This document shows positions 14,459 through 21,259 of a DNA stretch of 27,998 nucleotides, one piece after another. This DNA is from LBZV01 sp000993855 (GTDB lineage: Bacteria; Patescibacteriota; Microgenomatia; Curtissbacterales; GWA2-41-24), in the NCBI GenBank assembly GCA_964492425.1, contig CAZBKB010000012.1, forward strand, positions 1-27,998, given 5' to 3'. The notes beneath the pieces were generated by a model. It saw only the letters and a program-made list of their open reading frames with translations. It was not told where the DNA came from and ran no database searches. Positions within the stretch are counted from its first letter, which is position 1, and every line of letters starts with the position of its first letter. The translations under genes and the position numbers were made by a program.

Positions 14459-14520
14459 TGTTGTTTTATGTCCCAACTATCCCCAACAGTCAAATTCATA
14501 AGAAGCAATATAACAAAGTA

Positions 14521-14805
14521 TTATGCAAACTTTGCCCTGTGCACCAAAATATTCGACCAGGTTAAAGCCTCTTCCGCCCACACATCGTCAAGCTTTGCAT
14601 TCTGCTTTAACTTTTTATAGTGTCCTTTAAAAGAAACAAACGTCTTTTCAAACTTTTCCCCCCGAGGTGCCCTATCAAGCTCCCCCAAATAATAATCTGT
14701 CTCCGCAATAAATTGACCAACCCTTGCAGTTTTTCCTTCACCAACCCATCTTGCAAGTCTTCCAAGATTAACGGCGATATTTAAAGTTATTTCCTGTGCA
14801 CTCAT
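14521..14805 (-). CDS. Small helical hypothetical protein, partner of DUF5674 gene
   Basis: The 94-residue product is predicted helical and ends WAEEALTWSNILVHRAKFA. I recall similar small proteins ending 'WAEKALTWANILxHRAKLA' in CPR genomes, without known function. The start overlaps the stop of the DUF5674 gene in ATGA, so the two are translationally coupled. No catalytic motif or membrane segment is seen. The strict coupling suggests that the two products act together; given the toxin-antitoxin-rich surroundings a two-component module is possible but not shown. Confidence 0.7.
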   Translation of the reverse strand: MSAQEITLNIAVNLGRLARWVGEGKTARVGQFIAETDYYLGELDRAPRGEKFEKTFVSFKGHYKKLKQNAKLDDVWAEEALTWSNILVHRAKFA

Positions 14806-15131
14806 ATCAGCAATTTATTAACAATTTCCTCAACGGCCTTACGTACTTTTGGATCTAAAACCTCACGGCTCGTATTTCCCTGTGCCGACCGGATATTGAT
14901 CATAGAATCAAAATCCATCCCCCCGCTTTCCAAATCGTAACCGCCACCCCATAAATCCTTCTGTCTACTTCCATCTTTTAAAAGGATCTCTTCACATTCA
15001 ATATGCCTGGTACCGCCTGCGGCCATCAACTCCCGCCTTACATCTACAACAAACTTAATATATCCATCTAAATCTACTGCAACACATTTTAATTGGTCAG
15101 GTGAAATCTTTTTATCTAAAAGAATAATCAT
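14802..15131 (-). CDS. DUF5674 family protein
   Basis: The 109-residue product matches the DUF5674 pattern as I know it: VAVDLDGYIKFVVDVRRELMAAGGTRHIECEEILLKDGSRQKDLWG, then FDSMINIRSAQGNTSREVLDPKVRKAVEEIVNKLL. No function is established. The conserved GG.RH.D/E.E..LL..GS.Q.DLWG core could be an active or binding site. The ATG at 15131 has no obvious Shine-Dalgarno. It is the first gene of a two-gene unit with the small helical protein at 14521. Confidence 0.8.
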   Translation of the reverse strand: MIILLDKKISPDQLKCVAVDLDGYIKFVVDVRRELMAAGGTRHIECEEILLKDGSRQKDLWGGGYDLESGGMDFDSMINIRSAQGNTSREVLDPKVRKAVEEIVNKLLI

Positions 15132-15261
15132 AAAAATATTCTATCACTTGTTTTTTTCCAAAGCGCATTAAAAATGCTTGGACTTTCCAACTTCGGCAAA
15201 CTCCATAACCATCACAGCCAATAAGAGGCAGCCTTGTCATTGGCAAATCAGTTTATTCGCG

Positions 15262-15277
15262 AGTCAAAAGTTTGACT
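15262..15277. promoter_or_regulatory. 16-bp palindromic site
   Basis: AGTCAAA and TTTGACT form a perfect inverted repeat around AG, between the glycosyltransferase 3' end and the DUF5674 gene. It could be an operator or a weak transcription end. Nothing else is recognisable in 15132-15304. Confidence 0.3.
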
Positions 15278-15304
15278 GAGTTACAACTACCCCAACTTTT
15301 AAAC

Positions 15305-16582
15305 TCATTGTTTTGTCCCAGTCTTCCCAACAAGATAAAGGTAAATTCCGTCCTTAACTTCCCACCATTTTAAGAGAACAACAGGTTTTACAGAGGTTAT
15401 CTCCCATAAGTCTCCACCGAGAATTTCTTCAATCGGCATTTTAGAATAAATAAATAGGTAACTAGATTCGGAGTACTTTGTCACGCCAAGTGGCGCATGC
15501 CCCCCAGTCACCAACATTGATCTCACGAACATCGCGCGAGTATCACCGGTTAACAAATCCACAATGTTATATAAAGGCAAATTTTCCCCTCTAATAATGT
15601 CCCTGATTTCCAAAGCGGACTTGTAGTTCCAATCATCACTTGTACGAAAGCCATGTGCAGGAACAGGGACCAAACTTACCAAGCTTAAAAATAAAAATGC
15701 TAATAATACGACAAAAGCAAGAAACCTATTGGCAAATGTGAATTTCTTGAATAAATAAGCAAAAAACAATAGCAGATATGGTACAAGCGAAAGAAAATGA
15801 TAATCCTGAATGTACCCCACAGGAAACTCTAAAGAGATTTTCTCAGGTTGGTACGAGAAGAATAAGATTATTGTTTTTAAGTTATAAAATCCATGTCTTA
15901 GCTCAAAAATTACGAGAGGCAAAAAACCAACTACAAAACCTACTGCACAAAATAAAAATTTACGGACGTGGAATATTTTCCAATACAAAATGACCACTAT
16001 TGTCAAGATAATGGTCAACATAAACGCATAATGAAACTGTAATCCCAGCCCAAACAAGACTCCAATCAGAAAAAACCATATAGATGATTGGGGTTTCTTC
16101 CTGACGATTACAAGCACTGCCAGCAATATTGCAGATGCCACTAACATTAAATTAGGGTTCCATAAAAATCTGGAGTAGTTAACAACAATTGGTGTCACCG
16201 AAGCCAGCAACAAAAAATACAAAGCGACGGCCCTATCATAAAGTCTATAAACTGCATAAAAGCAAATAAAAAATGCTAAAAATTGGACAAGAATTAAAAA
16301 ATACGAAACAGCTAGGGGGTTCCAGTTAGACAAATAAAATACTGGAAGAGCAAAATAATAAGTCGCTGGACCGAAAAAGAATTGTCGGCCATTTGCATTA
16401 AAAGAAGAAACCGGCCCGATTAGGGTTATCCTCTGGCTTTTTACAATGTTGTACATTTCTAAAAAATGAATCCCTTGGTCTGTACCTACAGTCAAGCGAT
16501 CACTCAAATGGTCTAACCTAACCCACAAGAAAAGAAGAGAAACAACACCAACCACTATGGCCGATTTCACATTTAAGCTCAT
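15305..16582 (-). CDS. Polytopic membrane glycosyltransferase, GT39/ArnT-like
   Basis: The 425-residue product has roughly ten or more membrane helices. The first is SAIVVGVVSLLFLWVRL. The loop after it holds TDQGIHFLEMYNIVKSQRITLIGP, the place where GT-C enzymes carry a catalytic acidic residue. A soluble C-terminal part of about 120 residues faces outside. This fits a GT39/PMT-like lipid-linked sugar transferase acting on the outer face of the membrane; donor and acceptor are unknown. I chose the ATG at 16582 (MSLNVKSA); the frame stays open 138 codons further upstream, but there it runs antisense to a decayed glpX copy and is not protein-like. Confidence 0.8.
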   Translation of the reverse strand: MSLNVKSAIVVGVVSLLFLWVRLDHLSDRLTVGTDQGIHFLEMYNIVKSQRITLIGPVSSFNANGRQFFFGPATYYFALPVFYLSNWNPLAVSYFLILVQFLAFFICFYAVYRLYDRAVALYFLLLASVTPIVVNYSRFLWNPNLMLVASAILLAVLVIVRKKPQSSIWFFLIGVLFGLGLQFHYAFMLTIILTIVVILYWKIFHVRKFLFCAVGFVVGFLPLVIFELRHGFYNLKTIILFFSYQPEKISLEFPVGYIQDYHFLSLVPYLLLFFAYLFKKFTFANRFLAFVVLLAFLFLSLVSLVPVPAHGFRTSDDWNYKSALEIRDIIRGENLPLYNIVDLLTGDTRAMFVRSMLVTGGHAPLGVTKYSESSYLFIYSKMPIEEILGGDLWEITSVKPVVLLKWWEVKDGIYLYLVGKTGTKQ

Positions 16583-16618
16583 CCTCACATTTATAACATG
16601 TGCCCAGAAATAATTGCC

Positions 16619-16648
16619 GCTGCAAAAGTTGAAATAATTAGACAAAGC
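16619..16648 (+). repeat. 30-nt exact repeat, copy at edge of glpX remnant
   Basis: Thirty bases beginning GCTGCAAAAGTTG are identical to 18685-18714, which is the 3' end of the gene at 18079. Similarity stops sharply at both sides. It marks the left end of the recognisable glpX remnant. Confidence 0.8.
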
Positions 16649-16649
16649 A

Positions 16650-17117
16650 ACGGCCTTCGGCGCAAAAGTCGAGGTAATATCGGCCGGAGACTTCACCTGG
16701 TGCCTAAGAGCAATTAAATGAACCCCAGAAAACCCAATCATCATGCTCGGCCGCGGCGGCGCCGAAGAAGAATCAATCGCCCAAGTTGCCGCTCGCGCCC
16801 TGGGTTCGGCCGGCCAGCTAAGAGAAATAGCCGCAGAAGATATAGAAAAAGATCTAGAAACCACAAAGCGCGGCCAAATCTGGACCGCCGACGAATTTGT
16901 CCCGGGAGCCCGCGAGCACTCAATCGTCATTTTCTCCGCAATCACCGGAAACAACCACTTCGATATGAGGGCAGTGACAAAAAGGGGCAATGCCACACGC
17001 CGGGTCGAAAATATGATTATCGACTCATCCGGCTTTCACAAAACGCAAAACTTAGTCCTGGCCAAAAACAGAAGACAAAAGTGTGATCGAACATATTTAC
17101 TAAATCTTAACATTTAA
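16650..17117 (+). pseudogene. Decayed glpX-like gene (class II fructose-1,6-bisphosphatase family), 5' end missing
   Basis: The frame that begins near 16656 encodes FGAKVEVISAGDFTWCLRAIK, then an in-frame TGA (16719-16721), then PENPIIMLGRGGAEEESIAQVAARAL and on to VENMIIDSSGFHKTQNLV. This matches the C-terminal half of the intact protein at 18821 residue by residue (for example SAGDFVWCLKAID and PIIVLGRGGAEEGSIAAVAARAV). The N-terminal half is absent. The TGA falls where the paralogue has a Ser codon. The remnant is visibly more GC-rich and diverged from its paralogue, so it is not a fresh duplicate. Translation could restart at ATG 16743, giving a 124-residue C-terminal piece without the substrate half, so I consider it non-functional. 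Confidence 0.8.
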
Positions 17118-17159
17118 TACCTGGGCATCTTTTTCAGCTACAAGTAGTAATATAAAGTT

Positions 17160-17657
17160 ATGGGAGTCGATTTAGCCGAAACACCGATTAAAATACGCGA
17201 GGCTGAAAGGACAGATTTTAAAGTTAGACTTCATAAAGAAGACCTTCCTTGGCTACCAGACAATCACCACGAAGTTCATTTAGTTCGAATGAGAATAGGC
17301 TCAGGTCAGTTCCTATTTGGCAGCGCAATTAAAGGGCGTCCTTTGGTTGAGGCTGCCCAACAGCTTGATGAGCATAGGAGTGAGATAGCAAATAATCTGT
17401 TGTATACGCATTTGCCACAGTTTGCAGAAGGCTATAACCCACATGTGAAAATCGTAGAAAATACCAAAACTAGACAACCTATCTTTTACATTGGAAATAA
17501 AGGTGGCCAACGCGTTTATTTTATGAGGTTTGGCAAAATAGAGAACATGCCAGTGATAGTCAAAATTGCCGTTTGTGATAAAGCACGACAACTAGGCGTC
17601 CTTGAAGAAATTACAACTGATAGCCGAAAAAGGCTTAAATCTATAGGAGTAGAATGA
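17160..17657 (+). CDS. Hypothetical protein, first of an overlapping unknown pair
   Basis: I do not recognise the 165-residue product. It is soluble, without signal peptide or membrane segment. Visible features are an acidic N-terminus (HKEDLPWLPDNHHEVHLVRMRIG), a helical middle (GRPLVEAAQQLDEHRSEIANNLLYTHLPQF) and a beta-rich end (IFYIGNKGGQRVYFMRFGKIENMPVIVKIAVCDKARQ). TAATAT at 17148-17153 lies six nt before the ATG, which fits a leaderless start. The stop overlaps the next start in ATGA. Size and coupling resemble a toxin-antitoxin or effector-immunity pair, but no family supports that. Confidence 0.7.
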   Translation: MGVDLAETPIKIREAERTDFKVRLHKEDLPWLPDNHHEVHLVRMRIGSGQFLFGSAIKGRPLVEAAQQLDEHRSEIANNLLYTHLPQFAEGYNPHVKIVENTKTRQPIFYIGNKGGQRVYFMRFGKIENMPVIVKIAVCDKARQLGVLEEITTDSRKRLKSIGVE

Positions 17658-17968
17658 ACGAGAGACAATATTTTACACCCGAAAAAGTACTTCCTCTTGG
17701 AGTAACTGAACATGGAGACCGGATAGTTCAAAGAGACCTAAAGCTCGTTTATTCTGGGAAGATATATATTTTATCTGTTGGCATTCAAGATTATTTAGAC
17801 GCGATTAAAACGTACAACCAGCGATTTCCGGGAGAGGAGCAGTTAGATGAGAATGTTTTAGTAATGGGGAGTGTTCATAAGCTTGAAAGCGTAATTTCTA
17901 ATCTTTCGACGTTGGAGTCCCAAGAAGTTATCCCTTACCTAATAGAGCAGAAGGAAGATCAAGCCTAA
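17654..17968 (+). CDS. Hypothetical protein, second of an overlapping unknown pair
   Basis: The 104-residue product is not recognised. It starts MNERQYFTPEKVLPLG and has beta strands (RIVQRDLKLVYSGKIYILSVGIQDY) followed by helices (DAIKTYNQRFPGEEQLDE, KLESVISNLSTLESQEVIPYLIEQ). No membrane segment or catalytic motif is seen. The ATG overlaps the stop of the preceding gene by four nt, so the pair is co-translated. It is followed by a 110-nt gap and the single-TM protein gene. Confidence 0.7.
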   Translation: MNERQYFTPEKVLPLGVTEHGDRIVQRDLKLVYSGKIYILSVGIQDYLDAIKTYNQRFPGEEQLDENVLVMGSVHKLESVISNLSTLESQEVIPYLIEQKEDQA

Positions 17969-18042
17969 CAAAGGGTCAAAAATTATTCAGTCTTTTCTTA
18001 ATTTCGTCAGCTTTCCAAAGCTTTATCAGATATTCCATAACA

Positions 18043-18072
18043 TTGCCGCGCAACCGCTTCTTGCGCTATAAT
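18043..18072 (+). promoter_or_regulatory. Promoter of the single-TM protein gene (leaderless)
   Basis: TTGCCG (18043-18048), 18 nt, TATAAT (18067-18072); six nt then separate the -10 from the ATG at 18079. Confidence 0.6.
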
Positions 18073-18078
18073 TCCGCG

Positions 18079-18756
18079 ATGCGAAAAGACCAAGAACTAC
18101 AACATGTAAACGAGAACCCGAAAGCAAAACCGGCTTTGGTTGGCTGTTCGCCAAGAGTTTTGGCTGCTATGATTGTGTTCGGGGCACTTGCAGGATTTGG
18201 CAGAGCATTCATCGAAGACAGCCACAAAACCGTACAAACCCAAAATCGCCTCGTTGGTACACCGACTGTCACAAGGGTGGCGCAAGAAGAAGTACCCCCT
18301 CCGATTACCAGCCGTACATTTAAAGATTCCGTAGATGAAATGATTGCATTTGTAAACGCAAAGCAAATTGCAATACCCTTTTCAAAAGAAAATAAAGTCG
18401 ACCTCATGGTCTTACAACCGGATACTAATTGGCCGCTCGTGATAATTCAAAAAGGTTTGCACCCTGCAATTTTTCAGAAATATAACCCCGAAAATAAACC
18501 TTTGGAAAGCAGCTCTGCCTTCACTTTAATTGTAGGTAACGAAAAAACAAGGCAAAAGACAGCACTTTCCATTTGGGGTGACCGTTCTCTAATGGTGTTC
18601 ACCGAAGGAGACATGCCTCATGTTGCAACAAATAAAGAAAGACGCCAAATCATAAGCGCTGCCTTAAATATCTTAGCGACTTCTGCTGCAAAAGTTGAAA
18701 TAATTAGACAAAGCGAAATACCAAACATCCCGGGACCCAACAGTGTCGGACGCTGA
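18079..18756 (+). CDS. Single-TM hypothetical protein
   Basis: The 225-residue product is unrecognised. A polar N-terminus of about 24 residues is followed by one membrane helix (SPRVLAAMIVFGALAGFGRAF), so residues after about 50 should face outside. The external part has two short alpha/beta halves (TFKDSVDEMIAFVNAKQIAIPF; TALSIWGDRSLMVFTEGDM) and a helix (ATNKERRQIISAALNILATSAAKVEII). I chose ATG 18079 over an upstream in-frame codon at 18043 because a TATAAT box ends six nt before it. The 3' end (18685-18714) is duplicated at 16619-16648. It precedes the GlpX-like gene, which has its own promoter. Confidence 0.75.
   Translation: MRKDQELQHVNENPKAKPALVGCSPRVLAAMIVFGALAGFGRAFIEDSHKTVQTQNRLVGTPTVTRVAQEEVPPPITSRTFKDSVDEMIAFVNAKQIAIPFSKENKVDLMVLQPDTNWPLVIIQKGLHPAIFQKYNPENKPLESSSAFTLIVGNEKTRQKTALSIWGDRSLMVFTEGDMPHVATNKERRQIISAALNILATSAAKVEIIRQSEIPNIPGPNSVGR
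18685..18714 (+). repeat. 30-nt exact repeat, copy in the 18079 gene
   Basis: Identical to 16619-16648; here it encodes AAKVEIIRQS near the C-terminus of the single-TM protein. Confidence 0.8.
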
Positions 18757-18782
18757 AAAATTACCGCCCTCAAAAACCCCAC

Positions 18783-18812
18783 TTGAATTTCTTAAAAAAA
18801 AAGTATTATAAT
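18783..18812 (+). promoter_or_regulatory. Promoter of the GlpX-like gene (leaderless)
   Basis: TTGAAT (18783-18788), 18 nt including an A9 run, TATAAT (18807-18812); eight nt then precede the ATG at 18821. Confidence 0.7.
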
Positions 18813-18820
18813 CCGCCATT

Positions 18821-19900
18821 ATGGCAACCGAACGGGCAGATCGGCCGGATATTCTTATCCCGAAACCTGAACTTTATCCCCCAAGAGAATTAGTTATCAC
18901 CCACTCTCTTCGTGCCATCCAAGCCGCCACAATAAGCGCTGATAATAATATATACATTCTTGTCGGCCCGCTACCTGAACCCAAAGATCTCCCACCTGAA
19001 ATTAAATTCAAAAGGGAAGAAATAATGGACAATGGCGCAACTGCCGCGTTTATCGCCGAATTGGAAAAATCACCTTTCAAATTCAAAATAATTGATACAG
19101 AGGGTGCAAAAGAAAAGCAAGCAGGTAAAGCTGGGGTTGCAATGGACTTAGCAATAGGCACCTATGGAAGCGGCGATAAAATGGTTACAGGAGTTGCAGA
19201 TGTAATTGAAGGAACAAAATCGGCAACCCATGGAAGACCAAATGCACTTTCTATCATGGCTATCGCTCCAGTAGACGGAATCACGCTTATCCCGGAAGAA
19301 AATGGTGAAAAAATAAACTATTTACAAAAACTTTTTGCACCAGGAGAATTTGATGACCTAATTTCAATTGACAGACCTACAAAAAACAATCTTCAAATGG
19401 TCGCCAAAGTTGCACAAATTCCATCTGGCGCAATTACTGTTGCAGTGATGGACCGCCCCGCAAACAAAACTATTATAGAAAGCGCAAAGCAATTTGGCGC
19501 CAATGTCGAGATCATCTCAGCAGGAGATTTTGTGTGGTGTCTCAAAGCAATTGATTCTGATCCCAAAAGCCCAATAATAGTCTTAGGCAGAGGCGGTGCA
19601 GAGGAAGGCTCAATCGCGGCAGTTGCGGCACGGGCAGTTGACGCAACTTGCCAGCTAAGATACATTTCCCACGCTGACAAAGAGAAAGATCTTGAACTTG
19701 AAAATCAAGGCATAATATGGAATATTGACGAATTTGTATCTGCAAGACCGGAACATTGCATGGTTTTTGCACCCGCAATAACAAAAAGCACTCACTTCGG
19801 TTTGTTGCCAGTAAGGCGAAAGCCTTCCAGCCGTATCATCGATACTCTTGTCGTAGACATTAACGGCTTCAATATTAGAACCGACAAGGTCGCCACCTAA
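18821..19900 (+). CDS. Divergent GlpX-family protein (class II fructose-1,6-bisphosphatase-like)
   Basis: The 359-residue product is laid out like GlpX, the metal-dependent FBPase of gluconeogenesis. VTGVADVIEGTKSATHGRPNALSIMAIAPVDG corresponds to the family's DIAVDPIEGT...G..NALAVLAV. VLGRGGAEEGSIAAVAARAV corresponds to the GGAPEGV..AA..R motif. The end (FAPAITKSTHFGLLPV...SSRIIDTLVVD) matches the GVT/GIT..D.L.GV...TT.SLV.R region. However, the first Asp of DxAxDPIEGT is not kept (TGVADVIEGT) and the GEGExDEAPML metal loop is not recognisable, so catalysis on FBP is doubtful. The promoter implies leaderless expression. A decayed paralogue lies at 16650. It may be a related sugar phosphatase or a regulatory homologue. 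Confidence 0.7.
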   Translation: MATERADRPDILIPKPELYPPRELVITHSLRAIQAATISADNNIYILVGPLPEPKDLPPEIKFKREEIMDNGATAAFIAELEKSPFKFKIIDTEGAKEKQAGKAGVAMDLAIGTYGSGDKMVTGVADVIEGTKSATHGRPNALSIMAIAPVDGITLIPEENGEKINYLQKLFAPGEFDDLISIDRPTKNNLQMVAKVAQIPSGAITVAVMDRPANKTIIESAKQFGANVEIISAGDFVWCLKAIDSDPKSPIIVLGRGGAEEGSIAAVAARAVDATCQLRYISHADKEKDLELENQGIIWNIDEFVSARPEHCMVFAPAITKSTHFGLLPVRRKPSSRIIDTLVVDINGFNIRTDKVAT

Positions 19901-19905
19901 AAACC

Positions 19906-19926
19906 CCCCGCAGGAGAAAAATTATT
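19906..19926 (+). repeat. 21-nt direct repeat left of RelBE
   Basis: CCCCGCAGGAGAAAAATT plus three bases matches 20521-20541 at 19 of 21 positions in the same orientation. The two copies bracket the RHH/RelE module. Confidence 0.55.
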
Positions 19927-19973
19927 CAAAAAAGCAGTATCTTGATCCAATAAAGTTTTACCAACTTAAACAT

Positions 19974-20239
19974 TTAATAAACTTCACTATGTGTTCCAAT
20001 TCTTGTACAAAAAACTTTGTTCTCTGAAAAATTAATTATGATACGGATGTCACCGGTTACAGAAACAGACCAGTTGTTTTGCCTGACAGTTTGTGAAGCC
20101 TTAGCGAAGGTCTATTAATATCTGTCGAAAGAAGCTTTAATGTTTTGGTAATTTTATCGCGGACCTGTAGATTTTTCCTAACTATCCTTTTAACTTGTCT
20201 TTGGAAAGCAGCAGACAGAACAATTTCATAGCTGCTCAT
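19974..20239 (-). pseudogene. RelE/ParE-family toxin with a frameshift
   Basis: The frame from ATG 20239 gives MSSYEIVLSAAFQRQVKRIVRKN ... PSLRLHKLSGK, the start of a RelE-type mRNA interferase, then shifts and stops at 20057. In the -1 frame the family continues: NWSVSVTGDIRIIINFSENKVFCTRIGTHSEVY with a stop at 19976-19974. Adding one A to the A4 run (T4 at 20077-20080 on the plus strand) would give an intact ~88-residue toxin with GKNNWSVSV. As written the toxin lacks its catalytic C-terminal half. Either it is an inactivated toxin beside an intact antitoxin, or the base is a sequencing error. Confidence 0.85.
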
Positions 20240-20257
20240 AAAGACTTCATATATCTA

Positions 20258-20470
20258 TCAATATCGCCTGCGCCCCTCAATAACCTTGGCACGACCTTTT
20301 TTAAGGTCTTCCTTGGCCTCTTGAGCCCAAAGGTCATACATGTTTTTTGAAATCAGCTGACGTATTGAATCACGAACCAAATCAGAAAACGAGGCATAGT
20401 GACCTTTTTTTACCAGGTCACTGGCCTCTTCCTTCAATTTTTCTGGCAATGATATGTTAATTGTATTCAT
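20258..20470 (-). CDS. Ribbon-helix-helix antitoxin (CopG/ParD-like)
   Basis: The 70-residue product starts MNTINISLPEKLKEEASDLVKKGHYASFSDLVRDSIRQLI, a classic RHH DNA-binding domain with the 'G.Y.s.Sd.vRdair' signature of ParD/RelB-type antitoxins. The tail (WAQEAKEDLKKGRAKVIEGRRRY) would bind the toxin. I chose ATG 20470; the frame is open further upstream but includes the promoter. The stop lies 18 nt before the RelE start. The antitoxin looks intact while its toxin is frameshifted. Confidence 0.9.
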   Translation of the reverse strand: MNTINISLPEKLKEEASDLVKKGHYASFSDLVRDSIRQLISKNMYDLWAQEAKEDLKKGRAKVIEGRRRY

Positions 20471-20476
20471 ACAACA

Positions 20477-20504
20477 ATTATACAATAATAATACATAATT
20501 GCAA
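20477..20504 (-). promoter_or_regulatory. Promoter of RHH antitoxin (leaderless)
   Basis: On the minus strand TTGCAA (20504-20499), 16 nt, TATAAT (20482-20477), six nt before the ATG at 20470. Confidence 0.65.
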
Positions 20505-20520
20505 GAAGAAAAATTAAAAT

Positions 20521-20541
20521 CCCCGCGGGAGAAAAATTCTT
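20521..20541 (+). repeat. 21-nt direct repeat right of RelBE
   Basis: Partner of 19906-19926. Here the CCCGC is also repeated inverted a little downstream (GCGGG at 20544-20548), so a small stem around GAGAAAAATTCTTTT is possible. Confidence 0.55.
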
Positions 20542-20566
20542 TTGCGGGAAAAATCAATATAAATTG

Positions 20567-20595
20567 TTGTAATCACTTACTCAGTTAAGTATACT
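20567..20595 (+). promoter_or_regulatory. Promoter of nucleotidyltransferase-like gene (leaderless)
   Basis: TTGTAA (20567-20572), 17 nt, TATACT (20590-20595); seven nt precede the ATG at 20603. Confidence 0.55.
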
Positions 20596-20602
20596 TCCCT
20601 CA

Positions 20603-21241
20603 ATGCCAGGTTCAGCAGAACGTCCAACCCCAGTACAAACCTCCAAAGAATTTTTTCAAAGGTTAAATCCGGAAGATGCAAAAACAATTCGTTCTATCAT
20701 TGAAACTATCCGCCAAATGGCAGAAAAATACGACCACGATAACGAATTTGTTCCCGGCGTCTATGGGGCAAGCGGTTTTTTTGGTGTTTATGCAATCGGA
20801 GGACTTGTGACCAAAGAAGGCGAAAGACCAGACGTCGATCTGTTAATTGTTACAAATGCACGTTGGGATAAGAGTTACCGACCAAAACGTAGAGATATAT
20901 TTGCAGGAGAGCCCATCACATTAAGTGGCGACTGGGTTGCCGGCAGTTTGCTTGATGCCTTTGAAGAAAAAGGCTACTCAGTCGAACTACTGGATAAAAT
21001 CCCGAATGAATATGAAGATGTGGGCGCAAAACCTAAAACAATGTTACGCCTGACACCAAAACCCGAATTGGGAAAAAGAAAACCAATCGATATTATTTAT
21101 GTTAAGACAACTTTTATAAGAGATATTGCTAACCTATCCGATTTTGAAGGGACAGACATGAACGAAGACGGAAAACCACTGGCAAGGATAACTTTACTGC
21201 AAATGGAAGATTTGGGCAAAGTAATTCAGCTGCAAGATTAA
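20603..21241 (+). CDS. Nucleotidyltransferase-fold protein (putative)
   Basis: The 212-residue soluble protein shows the pattern of the Pol-beta-type nucleotidyltransferase fold. GVYGASGFFGVYAIGGLVTKEGERPDVDLLIVTN supplies the glycine-rich turn and the DxD pair (Asp77, Asp79). A third acidic residue fits Asp163 in KPIDIIYV. In such proteins these acids bind metal and transfer a nucleotide to a protein, RNA or small molecule. The substrate is unknown. The usual GS motif is loosely kept (YGASG), so a degenerate member is possible. The neighbours on the opposite strand are two unknown genes. Confidence 0.5.
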   Translation: MPGSAERPTPVQTSKEFFQRLNPEDAKTIRSIIETIRQMAEKYDHDNEFVPGVYGASGFFGVYAIGGLVTKEGERPDVDLLIVTNARWDKSYRPKRRDIFAGEPITLSGDWVAGSLLDAFEEKGYSVELLDKIPNEYEDVGAKPKTMLRLTPKPELGKRKPIDIIYVKTTFIRDIANLSDFEGTDMNEDGKPLARITLLQMEDLGKVIQLQD

Positions 21242-21259
21242 ACCTCAATAATGCAAAAA

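Larger units (their letters stand above)
14124..14520. other. Gene-free repeat-rich stretch
   Basis: No gene is supported in this roughly 400-nt stretch. It holds the vapBC2 promoter, an 8-bp stem (AAGTAAGG/CCTTACTT, 14160-14188), the second copy of the 140-bp repeat (14205-14340) and two further palindromes (14361-14382, 14437-14458). Short open frames on the plus strand here simply run through the repeats. Confidence 0.7.

Noticed and set aside
14178..14620. Two plus-strand open frames of 65-71 codons
   Set aside because: They run through the repeats, and the second one is antisense to the 14521 gene; the conserved codon pattern is on the minus strand.
16719..16721. In-frame TGA in the glpX copy as recoding (TGA as Gly or Sec)
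   Set aside because: TGA is used as a normal stop elsewhere in the window, the paralogue has neither Gly nor Cys there, and the copy lacks its whole N-terminal half.
16583..16996. Upstream extension of the glycosyltransferase frame by 138 codons
   Set aside because: The extension is antisense to the glpX remnant, reads as non-globular Arg/Ser/Pro-rich sequence, and the membrane protein has a natural ATG at 16582.
20089..20113. Sequence resembling the GAAGC...GCGAAGG palindrome inside relE
   Set aside because: It encodes the normal family motif PSLRLHKL, so the likeness is explained by coding constraint.
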